DNA of 64,000 nucleotides. Origin: VRUE01 sp963747765. Lineage in GTDB: Bacteria; Actinomycetota; Thermoleophilia; Solirubrobacterales; 70-9. Each line of letters opens with the position of its first letter. The first letter of the stretch is position 1. Positions 24,383 to 34,414 of the stretch are shown here, one piece after another. The position numbers and the translations under genes were made by a program. The notes under the pieces were generated by a model. That model saw nothing but the letters and a program-made list of their open reading frames with translations, did not search any database and was not told where the DNA came from. The stretch covers positions 372,001-436,000 of the forward strand of contig CAVVGH010000005.1 of the NCBI GenBank assembly GCA_963747765.1, in the 5' to 3' direction.

Positions 24383-25042
24383 TTAGAGCTCCTCCACCTC
24401 GATCGTGCCAGCCGTTCGCGTCCGCTGCACCGCCCTCTCCACGACTTCTTTGACCTGCGGGCGACACCGGTAGACGACCCGGCTCAAACGCCGCTCGGCG
24501 ACCGCACGGCGCCAGGCGCGCAGCAATTCGTCGAGCCGCGTCGCGGCCTTCGCGACCAGCTCCACCTCGATCGCCTCCGGTGGCCCGACGCCCATCGAGC
24601 GCACCAGGTCCGCCCGATGCGCCCGCCCACCCGAAAGCTCCGCGGAGAAGAGCCGCTCACCCCCGGCCCGCTCCGCCGCCAGCATCTCGCGCTCGGAGAG
24701 CATTCGCTCACCCTGACGCTCGAGCGTCGCGGCGATCTCCGCCACGATCGACTCGTGGCCCAACGTCGCGAGGGAGAACCGAGCCGGGCGCAGGTCGCTA
24801 CGGCCGACTGCCCTCAATCCCATGCTCGTGCAAACCAGGATGCGGGGCTCGCCCAACGCCCCGTGGCACACATCCACAAGCCCCGCATCGCGCAGGCGCC
24901 GCTCGCGAGCGAGCGTCGTCGAGCGTTTCGTTCGAGCCCAGACTTCGACCGCCGAGCGCGGCACGATGCCGAATCTCGCAACGAAATCCAACACCTCCAG
25001 ATCCCGCGCGCTGACCAGATCCGTTCTGCCTGCTCGCGCCAT
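24383..25042 (-). CDS. Replication-relaxation-like (plasmid/ICE-type) winged-helix protein
   Basis: About 219 residues from ATG 25042 (an upstream in-frame start at 25171 would add a low-complexity leader). LVSARDLEVLDFVARFGIVP then RSAVEVWARTKRSTTLARER and LRDAGLVDV form the N-terminal winged helix of the replication-relaxation family. The later HESIVAEIAATLERQG and RADLVRSMGVGPPEAIEVEL (E-x-E near the end of the conserved strand) and the C-terminal VVYRCRPQVKEVVERAV fit the rest of the family. These proteins are encoded on actinobacterial plasmids and integrative elements, which supports an accessory origin of this area. Confidence 0.7.
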   Translation of the reverse strand: MARAGRTDLVSARDLEVLDFVARFGIVPRSAVEVWARTKRSTTLARERRLRDAGLVDVCHGALGEPRILVCTSMGLRAVGRSDLRPARFSLATLGHESIVAEIAATLERQGERMLSEREMLAAERAGGERLFSAELSGGRAHRADLVRSMGVGPPEAIEVELVAKAATRLDELLRAWRRAVAERRLSRVVYRCRPQVKEVVERAVQRTRTAGTIEVEEL

Positions 25043-25221
25043 AGCCAACCGCAAAACGGCGGCTGCTGCCAAACAGGGACACCACAACCGACGACGTGGA
25101 GGCAGGAGCGGGCTGAAGGTGCAGCTGACCGGCACCGGCGCCGCTGCGGCGACGGTGATCGTGTGCTGCACGCGAGAGGAGGAGCCAGTTTCCCCTGGGC
25201 TGCCGCTATGCTGTAGCCACC

Positions 25222-25533
25222 ATGATGGTACGAACTCAGATTGCCCTCGACTCAGAGGATCACCGTCGCGCCAAGAAGCGGGCGGCGGAGCAGGGCATCT
25301 CTCTCGCTGAGTACGTGCGCCGCGCCGTCCGCCACGACCTCGGCGAGTCGCAGCGGCCCAATGCCGACATCAGTGAGATCTTCGGCCTGTTCAGCTCTGG
25401 GGACTCCGACGTCTCCGAGAACAAGGATCGCTATCTCGGCGAGTCGCTCTGGGAGGAGCACCTGCGCAAGACTGGTCAGCTCGATCGCCTGCACGAGTCC
25501 CGGGCTGCTGGCGATCCGGGCACCGCCAAGTGA
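25222..25533 (+). CDS. Ribbon-helix-helix (VapB-type) antitoxin
   Basis: 103 residues. MVRTQIALDSEDHRRAKKRA then AEQGISLAEYVRRAVRHDL is a textbook RHH/CopG domain (strand TQIAL, helix, GISLAEYVRRAV). The C-terminal acidic part (SGDSDVSENKDRYLGESLWE EHL) binds the toxin. Two adjacent ATG codons at 25222. The following PIN gene starts inside its last codons (4-bp overlap). Confidence 0.92.
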   Translation: MMVRTQIALDSEDHRRAKKRAAEQGISLAEYVRRAVRHDLGESQRPNADISEIFGLFSSGDSDVSENKDRYLGESLWEEHLRKTGQLDRLHESRAAGDPGTAK

Positions 25534-25943
25534 GCGTCTTTGCGGACAGCTCGGGTTTTTATGCATCTCTCGACCGCAGCGATAGACATCACGCTCGCGC
25601 CCAAGAGCTCTTTCTCCAAGCCGACCGTCTGGTCACGACCGATCACGTTCTGTTTGAGACGTGGAGGTTGACTCGAGACCGTGCCGGCTATGCGGCAGCG
25701 GAGCGCTTTTGGTCCACTCTGCGCGCCGGTGCCGCAAGCGTTGAGCACGTCACCCCGGCTGACCTCGACGCGGCCTGGCGGATCGGCGAGGCATTTCCCG
25801 ACCAGGAGTTTTCGCTTGTCGATCGCACCAGCTTCGCGGTGATGGAGCGCCTCGGTGTCGGTCGCGTGATCGCCTTTGACGACGACTTCGCTGTTTACCG
25901 CTTCGGGCCTCGGCACGACCGTGCCTTCGAGCTGCTCCGTTGA
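25530..25943 (+). CDS. VapC-type PIN-domain toxin
   Basis: 137 residues from GTG 25530. MSVFADSSGFYASLDRSD carries the first Asp, DHVLFETWRLT the Glu, SLVDRTSFAVMERLGV the third Asp, and VIAFDDDFAVYRFG the fourth. Complete PIN active site; pairs with the upstream RHH antitoxin through a GTGA overlap. Confidence 0.93.
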   Translation: MSVFADSSGFYASLDRSDRHHARAQELFLQADRLVTTDHVLFETWRLTRDRAGYAAAERFWSTLRAGAASVEHVTPADLDAAWRIGEAFPDQEFSLVDRTSFAVMERLGVGRVIAFDDDFAVYRFGPRHDRAFELLR

Positions 25944-25948
25944 TTGGT

Positions 25949-26486
25949 CGGGGCGGATACGAACTCAGTTCGCTCTTTGTGTCGCTGGGCGAAACAAATG
26001 ACGAACTGAGCGGCTGGGGCGGCCGGGTCGGGGCGGATACGAACTCAGTTCGCTCTTTGTATCGCTGGGCGAAACAAATGACGAACTGAGCGGCTGGGGC
26101 GGACGAACTGAGCGGCTGGGGTCGCCGGATCGAGACTCAGTTCGCTCTTTGTATCGCTGGGCGAAACAAATGACGAACTGAGCGGCTGGGGTCGACGAAC
26201 TGAGCAGCTGGGGCGGCCGGGGCGAAGCGGATACGAACTCAGTTCGCTCTTTGTGTCGCTGGGCGAAACAAATGACGAACTGAGCGGCTGGGGCGGACGA
26301 ACTGAGCGGCTGGGGTCGCCGGATCGAGACTCAGTTCGCTCTTTGTGTCGCTGGGCGAAACAAATGACGAACTGAGCGGTTGGGGCGGCCGGGGCGAAGC
26401 GGATACGAACTCCGTTCGCTCTTTGTGTCGCTGAGCGGTACAAATGACGAACGGAGCGGTTGGGGCGGCCGGGGCGAAGCGGATAC
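25949..26486 (-). repeat. Array of six B hairpins (reverse orientation)
   Basis: B cores begin near 25965, 26044, 26133, 26238, 26330 and 26410, alternating with half-repeats (GACGAACTGAGCGGCTGGGG). Five have arms CTCAGTTCG/CGAACTGAG; the sixth has CTCCGTTCG/CGAACGGAG and loop TCGCTGAGCGG. The array ends GCGAAGCGGATACCACCACT; similar sequence follows the array end at 31800. Confidence 0.92.
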
Positions 26487-26579
26487 CACCACTGGCCTAA
26501 TAGACCGCGGAGAAGGCGGGGGCGGGCGCCCGCAAATTCCCCCTTGCGCATTGCGGCGGCATCGTCTTATGCTGGGAGC

Positions 26580-29500
26580 GTGTCGTTGGGGAGCAACGGT
26601 GAAGCCGGAGGGTTCGGCGCACGACCCGCCCAGTGGCGAGTTCGCGTCCTCGCCGCCGCTGTTCTCGCCGTGCTTGGGGTCGCATTCGCCGGGCCCGTCG
26701 CGGCACAGGCCGCTCCGACCCTGGAGGACTTCGAGTCCCCCGGCCTGAGCGCCGGCACCAAGGTCAGCACCCAGTTCCAAAGCAACGGCGTCTATTTCAC
26801 CGAGAGCCCGGGCAGCGGCATCTACCTGCCGGTAATCGCCACGGACCTGGTGAGGTCCTCGACCAGGTCGCTCAACATCACAACCGGGCCGGTCGGCGAA
26901 GAGTTCCCGCACCCGGGGTTGGAAGGGCGCTTCCCCACGGTCGTGGAAGACGTCAGCGTCTATGTGCGGAACGCCGAATCGCTTAGATCGACCGTCACCC
27001 TGACCGCGTATCGATCGGGCGGCGGCACGGTGACCAAAACCTCCGCGGTCTCCTCGAGCGCCTGGACCAAGATCGAAGTCGAAAAGGGGAGCGGCGAATC
27101 GTTCTTCAAGTTCCAGGTCAACGCGCAAAGCGGCGCTTCGATGACGGCAAGCAGATCCGCGTCGACGACCTCGAATACACGGTCGACGCGGCCGCGGCGC
27201 CCACCTACACGATCGCCACCGAAGAAGTCGGGGGCGTCGCGCTGCCCGCCCAGCCCAAGGAATACAAACTCCAGATCCAGCGGCTGAACGGGTTCGCGGA
27301 GGCGGTCGAATTCAAAGGCAACGTGCTGGGGGTCCTCGGGGACTCGGTCAGCTTCACCCCCAATCCGACCAGCACCGGTGGCAGCTCGACCACGGCGACG
27401 ATGACCCTGCCGGCCACGACAGCCGAGGGCCACTACCCGCTGTCGATCGAAGCGGAATCGCTGTCGACGTCGATCACACGGACGCTGACAATCGAATTCC
27501 TGGTCGAATCGCCGTTCCGGGTCGACGCGGTCGACCCGCTGCCGGTGCAGGCAGATCGCTGCGCGACGACTCCCGCCGCCTTCCGGGTGGTCCGCAACCG
27601 CTTCTTCAGCGACCCGATCAGCGTGAGCGTCGCCGCGCAGAGCGGGTCGATCCCTGCGGACATCGGCACCACGGTCGCCCCCGCGACGATCCTCTCGCTG
27701 GAAACGGTCAACCCGGTGACGCTGAAAGTGACGCGCGCCGACGATGCGGACACGCCCGACCCGATCCCGTTGAAAATCGTGGCCAGCAGCGGGGGCGTCT
27801 CGCGGACGCTGTCATTCAATGTCCTCAGGCGGGCGCCGCGGCTGACCTCGGTCGCGCCGACGACCCTGTTCGCTCCCGTCGCGCTGATGGGGGGAACGGG
27901 CGTCACGGTGCGGGGCAACGGGCTGTGTCCCGGGGCCCAGGTGCAGTTCGGCAACGACCGGGCGAGAACGCCCGGCACGCCGACGGCCAGTCCCACGGCG
28001 GGCGACCCGACGAGGGTCGAGCTGACGACCTCGACGCCGCGCTTGGCAACCGACGGCCAGGTGCAGGTCGTCAATCCCTCGGGCGCGGTCGCCTCCGGGT
28101 CGGGCCTGCCGGACGAGGCGGTCAACTCCTACCGCGACCGGTTCGGGTTCAGCTTCCCCAACGAGGACGGCGATCGAGACAAAAACGACGCTGGTGAATA
28201 CACCGAGCCACCCCCGGTCGGCGCCGGCTCGCTGCGCGACTGGCAGGAGCTGCTCGGTCCGAGCCAGACCAACTTCAACGGCTGCGAAGTGGGCCTGTGG
28301 CTGCCCGGCTGCTGGGACATCATCACGCCGATCCCGACGCCCCAGCACCTGCTGATGCAGACGATTCTCGGTGAGGCCTCCTACTACCACCGCAACGGCA
28401 CCTGCGTGGGCCTGTCGATCGCCAGCCGGCGGATCGCCACCGGTCAGGTGAGCGTCAGCGGCCGGGTTCCGGGGGCCGTTGGAACGCCCGTCTGGTCGCT
28501 GGAACGGACCGGCCGCGAGACGATCCCGGGGCGCAGGGACATCCCGCTGGAGGGTCGCGCCAACTTCAGCCCGATCAAGTACGCGGCGATCCAGCACCCG
28601 GAGCAGACGACCGCCCAGTACTTCGCGCTGTGGGCGACGCGCCGCTCGGTCAACGCGATCTCCGGGCCGGGCATCATGCGCGCCGCGCTCGAACGCGACC
28701 TGCGCGCGGGGCGGCGGCCGGTGCTCAACATCAATTGGGACGGCGGCGGGCACGCGGTCGACGTCTACGACATCGAAGACCGTCCCGGCGGTGGCTACTT
28801 CATCCGCGTCTACGACAACAACTACCCGTACCGGACCGACGAGGCGGGCAATGGGGAATGGCACCAGAACCGCGAGGAGACCTGGAGCCGGATCGAGGTC
28901 ACGCCGGGCGGCTCGTGGAGCGACCCCGGTCTGCCGGTCCGGGTCGGCACCGACAAAGACGGCAAAGCCATCCTGGGTACCCGAACGGGCCCGACCGGCG
29001 ACCTCTCCTGGATGGCCGCGGAGAACGAGCTGCCGGTGGTGCCGGGCTCGCTCGCCAGCCTCGACGGCCTGCGTGCACTGGCCACGCCCGGCCTTGGCTC
29101 CTCGATTGCCACGGCCGGGGACCCGACCGCCGAAGCCAAAGCCGGGGTGCAGGAACTCGGCTACCTCGACGGCGAAGGAGGGCTGGTGGCTGCCGACTCA
29201 GATCGGGCCCACAACCTGTCCGTCACACCGAGTGGCAAAGGCCAGATCCAGGTGGGTGTCTTCGGCGAGGGCGCGACCGCGGAGGTCAGCGCCAGCGGCG
29301 CCTCAGCCTCGGCGAGTGCGACGGGCAGTGGCAACCAGGTGATGCTGCCCAAGGGGAGCACCGACGGGGTTGGGTTCAAGGCCGCCTCCGGCTCGGAGAA
29401 GGTTGGCCTGACGGTGATCTCGGACGACGCCGGGCGGTTCGTGCGGGTCGAGGGCCTGCGGGGCGGCGCGACGCAGCTGAAGATCGTGGGCAAGGGGGGC

Positions 29501-30046
29501 CAGGTCAGGCTCGCGCACAACGGACGCGGCGGCAGGGTCAAGATCGAACTGGCGAGCTACGGGAGGCACGCGGAGCCGGCGCGATTTGCCACGACGCTGC
29601 GGCTGGGCTCGCGCGCCAGGGTGACGCTCGTGCCGAACTGGCAGCGGCTCGGCCGGGTGGTTCGCGCTTCGGTCAACGGCAGGCGAGTGGTGCTACGCAG
29701 CCGGGCCGGGTCGCCGGTGCGGGTGAAGAGGATCCAGGTCGCCGCCAAGCAGCACGGGAAGCGGGTTGTCGCCAGGGTCCGGGCCAGGCTTGCCGGCAAG
29801 CTCCGCAAGCTCGACGCGCTGGTCGTGGGGGTCGAGATCCGCAGCGGCAAGAAGGTCGTCGGTCACGCTTTCACGCAGCTGAAGCCGAACCGGCGCTCGC
29901 TCCGCAAGCTCGCCAAGGGGTTGACGCTCCGGGCCAAGCTCAAATCGCGCCGCGGCAAGCTGACGGCACGGGCGTTGGTTTCGGCCGCGGTCGCGAACCC
30001 ACTGCCGAGCGGCAGCTCGAAGCTCGCCAGCAGCCGCGTCCGCTGA
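26580..30046 (+). pseudogene. Large exported protein with papain-like C/H/N signature, broken by one frameshift
   Basis: From a GTG near 26580 the protein has a signal (RVRVLAAAVLAVLGVAFAGP then VAAQA) and an opening domain (APTLEDFESPGLSAG). A one-base loss near 27134 shifts the frame; in the new frame the protein continues RFDDGKQIRVDDLEYTVDAA and stays open to 30046 (about 1155 residues in all). It has Ig-like and IPT/TIG-like segments (SVAPTTLFAPVALMGGTGVT). A region with NGTCVGLSIASRR (Cys at 28403), GGGHAVDVYDIED (His at 28751) and RVYDNNYP looks like a papain-type or C39-type catalytic triad. A basic beta-rich tail ends it. Could be a surface-acting protease or transamidase. Glutamate is mostly GAA. 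Confidence 0.7.
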
Positions 30047-30133
30047 GCGACAGCCTCGTTGATCGCCGCCGCCGGGCCATTGTGCCGATCGACCCACCGA
30101 GTACTACGTCGAGCGCGACGTAGGGCACTCCGC

Positions 30134-31207
30134 TCAGCGAGGCAGCTTGGCCGACCATTCCTCCAGCACGCGGTCAACGTCGGCGTCGATGCGCTCGCGC
30201 GCTTCGGCGCGGCCAAGACCTGACATCAGCAGCTCGTCGTAGGCGGTGTCCTCGTGCCTCACGGAGGCGAGCACCGCCAATTCGACCGCCTCCCGACTGA
30301 GGGCGCGTCCCGCGGCGGAGCGCCCGACGCGGCCCGAGCCGCGCGCGCCGGCGTGGCGGGCGATTCGCTCGGCCCGCTCGGTGGGGCAGGCCGGGTAGAG
30401 GCGGGCGATCTCGAGCGCCATCCTCTCTTGGAAGTCGAGGTCCTGCCCCGCGCGCCTCGCGTCCTCCCGTTCGCGGCGCCGAGCCCTCGCCTCGCCGTCG
30501 GCGAGGCACTCGCTCTCCGCCAGCTCGAGCGCTCCTTCCTCGACCAGGATGCCCTGGCGCTCGTAGCGCTTGCGCGAGCGGCTGAAGCGCACGACCACCG
30601 CCGCAAGGCGACTCGCCTTCCTGGCTCGGCGAGTGAGGGCTGCCTTGCCGGAGGGGAGGAAGACAAGGTGATCCAGGTCGGCGCAGGCCATGCAGATCGG
30701 GCCGTTGTCCTCCATCAGGAGCAGGCCCTCGCCGGCGTCGTCGCATTTGGCGCAGGTCCAGGGTTTGAGGGCCGCGACCGCGACCAGGTCCGGCGGACGG
30801 CTCTGGCGCTCGGCGAGTTTCGCGCGCTTTGCCTCGGAGAGCTCCGGGGACACCCAGTGGGTGCGGTAAGCGCGCTCGATCTCGGGGTCGCCGCTCTTCG
30901 AGAACCGCAGCGGCCGGCGGTCGCGGCTGCGGGCGACGTAGGCGGTCTCGCTCGGCTTCAGACCGCGATCCTTCGCCCAGCCACGGAACGCCCGCATCGC
31001 CGCGGAGATCTTCTTCAGGTTGACCTGCACAACCCGCTCCAGGTAGTCGACCCGCCCCTGGCGCCAGCGGTCGACGTTGGAGGGCGCAAGCCAGCCGATT
31101 CCGGTCAGCACGTCGATCGCACTGACGTGCTTTTGCCCTTCGAGAGCCGCCTCGGCCGCCTCGGCGACGCGTCGCTCGATTCGCGGCCGGTTGTCGGGGT
31201 GCTGCAT
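30134..31207 (-). CDS. DUF2293 domain-containing protein
   Basis: About 357 residues from ATG 31207. The C-terminal DUF2293 module is clear: ALEIARLYPACPTERAERIA, HAGARGSGRVGRSAAGRALS and ASVRHEDTAYDELLMSGLGR. Preceded by a Cys cluster (WTCAKCDDAGEGLLLMEDNG then PICMACADLDH), which would bind zinc, and by an Arg-rich helix. Function unknown; the pattern suggests nucleic-acid binding. The frame is open upstream of 31207 through the composite repeat, which is not expected to be translated. Confidence 0.8.
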   Translation of the reverse strand: MQHPDNRPRIERRVAEAAEAALEGQKHVSAIDVLTGIGWLAPSNVDRWRQGRVDYLERVVQVNLKKISAAMRAFRGWAKDRGLKPSETAYVARSRDRRPLRFSKSGDPEIERAYRTHWVSPELSEAKRAKLAERQSRPPDLVAVAALKPWTCAKCDDAGEGLLLMEDNGPICMACADLDHLVFLPSGKAALTRRARKASRLAAVVVRFSRSRKRYERQGILVEEGALELAESECLADGEARARRREREDARRAGQDLDFQERMALEIARLYPACPTERAERIARHAGARGSGRVGRSAAGRALSREAVELAVLASVRHEDTAYDELLMSGLGRAEARERIDADVDRVLEEWSAKLPR

Positions 31208-31354
31208 CGCTCCTCTAAAGGCCGAAAAGGCCTGCGGCTGGCTCCACGATCGCCACTGCTCAGGTGAGGTTAGTTGACCCAGACCCTTTTCAATTCGGGA
31301 CTCCCCGCGTCGCGCGGGAGCGTCGTAGGAGCTTAAGTGGAAAACAGAGTCAGG

Positions 31355-31812
31355 CGATTGATGATGAGAGAAACAGCCCCTCCCTGTTTGCCCTCCTACT
31401 TGCAGGTGAGGAGGGCAAACAGGGGGAGGCTGTGTGGGGACCAGGCGGTCGGGAGCTGCGGGCATCGTTCCGCGAGACGTGGCCAGGGGGCAGCGGACAC
31501 GAACTCAGTTCGCTCTTTGTATCGCTGGGCGAAACAAATGACGAACTGAGCGGCTGGGGTCGACGAACTGAGCAGCTGGGGTCGCCGGATCGAGACTCAG
31601 TTCGCTCTTTGTATCGCTGGGCGAAACAAATGACGAACTGAGCGGCTGGGGTCGACGAACTGAGCGGCTGGGGTCGCCGGATCGAGACTCAGTTCGCTCT
31701 TTGTATCGCTGGGCGAAACAAATGACGAACTGAGCGGCTGGGGTCGACGAACTGAGCGGTTGGGGTCGACGAACTGAGCGGCTGGGACGGCCCGAGCGAA
31801 GCGGATACCCAC
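31355..31812 (-). repeat. Composite repeat in reverse: D stub, hairpin C, linker, three B hairpins
   Basis: GATTGATGATGAGAGAAACA (D start, reversed), hairpin C (31376-31430), linker (CATCGTTCCGCGAGACGTGG), then B cores near 31504, 31595 and 31686 with half-repeats between them, ending GCGAAGCGGATACCCACC. Confidence 0.9.
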
Positions 31813-31842
31813 CACTGGGCGAATAGGGCCGCGGAGGCCGTA

Positions 31843-31925
31843 CTGGTGCCGGGTGGCGGGACGCCTATTGGTGTCGGGTGTCGGGACGCCTACTGGTGCC
31901 GAGGGTCGGGGGGCTCACTGGTGCA
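31843..31925. repeat. Imperfect ~25-bp tandem repeat
   Basis: TACTGGTGCCGGGTGGCGGG ACGCC is followed by two variants (TATTGGTGTCGGG..., TACTGGTGCCGAGGG...) up to the end of the RTX-like gene. Confidence 0.7.
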
Positions 31926-33744
31926 GGGTGTCCTGGCCCCCGTTCCCGACCAGGCGGTCTTTGGCGCTGCCGCCCACGAGGCGGTTGTAGCCGCCCCGGC
32001 CGATCAGCACGTCGGCGCCGCCCCGCCCGCTCAGCCTGTTGTCGAGTTCGTTTCCGATCAGCACGTCGGGGCCGCTCGAGCCCTCGAGGTCCTCGATCGA
32101 TTCGGCGATGTGGCTGGGGGTGCAGGGGCTCTCCGGTCCCTTGGCTTCACCGCCGATTTCCGCGCTCACCCCGGGGCTGAACCGAACGTAGGAGGCGGTG
32201 TCCTCGCCGGGGCCGCCGTCGAAGGAGTCGCCGTTGCAGGGGTCTCCGCCGACCAGCAGATCCGAGCCCGGCCCGCCGATCAGCGTGCTGGTGCCGCTGC
32301 CGTAGGGAATCGGGGTGTCGGTGCGAGCGCCGATCAGACCGTCGCCGCCGGGCCCGCCGGAGAGCAGGTCGGGGTCGCTGTCGTCGCCGGCCTGGATGAC
32401 GTCGTCGCCGTTCCCCCCATACAGGGCGTCGCTGCCGGTCCCCCCCTCGATCCTCACCTGCGCGCTCGCGGGGACGCTTTCGTCGATCCTCACGACGTCG
32501 TTGCCGGGGCCGGCGCCGATGACGATCACCTGCGCTTCGGGCGCGCAGCTGGCGCCGTCGGCGGTGGCCGTGCAGCCGCGGACGTTCTCGGCGGGGATCG
32601 GACCGGCGCCGGAGCCGACCAGGAAGCCGCCGCCCTGCGTGGAGACGGTGATTTCGTCGGGGCCTTCGGTGCCCTGGACGCTCAGCACGTGGCTGCCGTC
32701 GATGCCGACGGTCTCGGTGACGAGCGGCGCCGACAGCGGGGGAGGTGGCGGCGTGGGTGCCTTCCTGACGCAGGAGTCGTCGACTAGCGCCCTGCCGCAG
32801 CGGGCTTCGTCGAGGCCGCCGAAGAGCTCGTCTTCGCCGCCGAGGCCGCCGAGTTCGTCAAAGCCGCCGGCCCCGTAGAGGCGGTTGGGCCCCGAGTTCC
32901 CCCAGATCTTGTCGGGCCATTCGGAGCCGAGCACGTCCTCGATTTCGCTCAGCGAGTCCCAGCCGTCGCCCCTTGCTTCGCCGCGGTCGAGGTTGACGTT
33001 CACGTCCTGGGGGGCGCTGGAGTAGGAGACCATGTCGTCGGCGCCCGGGCCGCCGTTCAGCGTGTCGGAGCCGAGGTCGCCGCGCAGGACGTCGCCATCG
33101 CCTTCGCCGCCGTAGAGGACGTCGGTGCCGAGGTTGCCGATCAGCGTGTCGTGGTTGCCGGGACCGCCTTCGAGTGTGTCGTCGCCGAGGCCGCCGTCGA
33201 GGTAGTCGGTGCCTTCGCCGCCCTCCATCGGGTCGTTGCCGCGGTTGCCGAAGAGGAAGTCGTTGCCGCCTTCGCCGCTCATCCGCTTCTCGGAGCCGCG
33301 GCCACCGATCAGGGTGTCGTCTCCTTCGCCGCCGAAGAGCCGGTCGGGGCCTTTGCCGCCCGAGAGGCGGTCGTTTCCGTCTTCGCCCTGGAGGAGATCG
33401 CCACCGCTGCTGCCGATCAGCGTGTCGTCCCCGGGGCCGCCGCAGATCGTGTCGTTGCCGTTGGCGCCGCCGTTGATCCGGTCATCGCCGCTGCCACCGT
33501 AGATGACGTCGTTGCTCGGCGTGCCGACGATCCTGTCGGGGCCCGGCGTGCCCCAGATCGTGACCCGCTTGCCGTGGCAGGCGATCGGCGGCTGTCGGGT
33601 CGCCGCCGCCCGCGCCTGGCGATGCGCCACCTTGGCAGGCGCCGCGTGAGCGGGTGGCGCCAGTCCGACGAACAGGCAGGCCGTCATCAGGGCAGTACGG
33701 CTTGCCCTGCGCCAGGCAGGGGCAAGCGCCGTCGTCAGACGCAT
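31915..33744 (-). CDS. Exported RTX-like (haemolysin-type calcium-binding repeat) protein
   Basis: 609 residues. Signal peptide ASRTALMTACLFVGLAPPAH then AAPA. Two blocks of nonapeptide repeats GGxGxDxUx (for example NDVIYGGSGDDRINGGANGN, GGPGDDTLIGSSGGDLLQGE) occupy about residues 60-280 and 440-605. A linker has paired Cys residues (CGRALVDDSC, CTATADGASC). Such repeats fold as Ca-binding parallel beta-rolls outside the cell. There is no recognised catalytic domain and no C-terminal type I secretion system nearby, so Sec export is likely. Length and style match other calcium-binding proteins of this lineage, such as the one at 43819. Confidence 0.9.
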   Translation of the reverse strand: MRLTTALAPAWRRASRTALMTACLFVGLAPPAHAAPAKVAHRQARAAATRQPPIACHGKRVTIWGTPGPDRIVGTPSNDVIYGGSGDDRINGGANGNDTICGGPGDDTLIGSSGGDLLQGEDGNDRLSGGKGPDRLFGGEGDDTLIGGRGSEKRMSGEGGNDFLFGNRGNDPMEGGEGTDYLDGGLGDDTLEGGPGNHDTLIGNLGTDVLYGGEGDGDVLRGDLGSDTLNGGPGADDMVSYSSAPQDVNVNLDRGEARGDGWDSLSEIEDVLGSEWPDKIWGNSGPNRLYGAGGFDELGGLGGEDELFGGLDEARCGRALVDDSCVRKAPTPPPPPLSAPLVTETVGIDGSHVLSVQGTEGPDEITVSTQGGGFLVGSGAGPIPAENVRGCTATADGASCAPEAQVIVIGAGPGNDVVRIDESVPASAQVRIEGGTGSDALYGGNGDDVIQAGDDSDPDLLSGGPGGDGLIGARTDTPIPYGSGTSTLIGGPGSDLLVGGDPCNGDSFDGGPGEDTASYVRFSPGVSAEIGGEAKGPESPCTPSHIAESIEDLEGSSGPDVLIGNELDNRLSGRGGADVLIGRGGYNRLVGGSAKDRLVGNGGQDTLHQ

Positions 33745-34179
33745 AGATCCCTCCTCCTCAAGGCGGCTGGCCTCGATGGGGTCTCAGGCGGTCAGCCCGA
33801 AATCGCTTTCAGTGGCGATGGGGGGTGACGCCGCCGAGTGCCCTCAGGATCTCTGTGTCGAGTGAACCCTCAGCAACCCATCGGTTCACCGGTTATCGGC
33901 TGGAGATCAGTCACACAGATCGTGAAAAGTGTGGAAAGCGCAGCTCTGTGCCGTGTTGCAAACGGTCGTTCTAAGGGGAGGGGTTAGGGGGCGGCAGTGC
34001 CGGCCACCCGGCCGGTCTGGCAAACCGCATGGCAGAGCGGAAAACACCGCCCCACAGCCGTTCGACCGAAGCACCCCATCTCACCGCATTGCCGATCAGA
34101 AAAACGTTTAGTCGGCGTTTGATCCTGGCCGCCTGATCGACCTGTGTGGGGACGCCGGCACCGACGTTCACCACAGCGC
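33745..34179. other. Divergent intergenic region, no gene seen
   Basis: 435 bases between the divergent RTX-like and beta-propeller genes. An AG-rich ribosome-binding stretch (GAGGAGGGATC on the minus strand) is at 33745-33760. GGTGAACCGAT and GGGTTCACTC (minus strand, 33855-33890) could pair in the RTX leader. No coding signal. Confidence 0.5.
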
Positions 34180-34312
34180 CTCCCCTGTGTGCCCTCCCAC
34201 TTGCAGGTGAAGAGGAAAACGGTGGAGGCGCTGTCTCTCATCGATCAATGAGATGTGCGCTGCGAGTCCCGCAGACCTGTTTCGCCCACCTCATCCAGGA
34301 GATCTGGAGGAC
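34180..34312 (+). repeat. Degenerate hairpin C plus one D unit
   Basis: CCTCCCCTGTGTGCCCTCCC then ACTTGCAGGTGAAGAGGAAA is a C hairpin with several broken pairs. It is followed by GCTGTCTCTCATCGATCAAT and a D unit with GAGTCCCGCAGACC. Confidence 0.75.
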
Positions 34313-34414
34313 CACCCAAGCGAAGCACCGCGAGGTCTGTCGCTTGAACAGTGACATCGATACCCACTATGCGGGATTGACACTCGGAGATACGGCCATA
34401 GGGTTGATCGTTCT

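Noticed and set aside
26045..26551. Frames with repeated RTVRHLYRS-like peptides within the B arrays
   Set aside because: They are translations of the tandem hairpins, with the same peptide in many loci and no start signals.
30254..31267. Plus-strand frame opposite DUF2293
   Set aside because: Antisense to a clear DUF2293 gene and of shadow-type composition.
33855..33890. Possible cyclic-di-AMP type riboswitch before the RTX-like gene
   Set aside because: Only one short pairing resembles it; conserved core sequences are not present.
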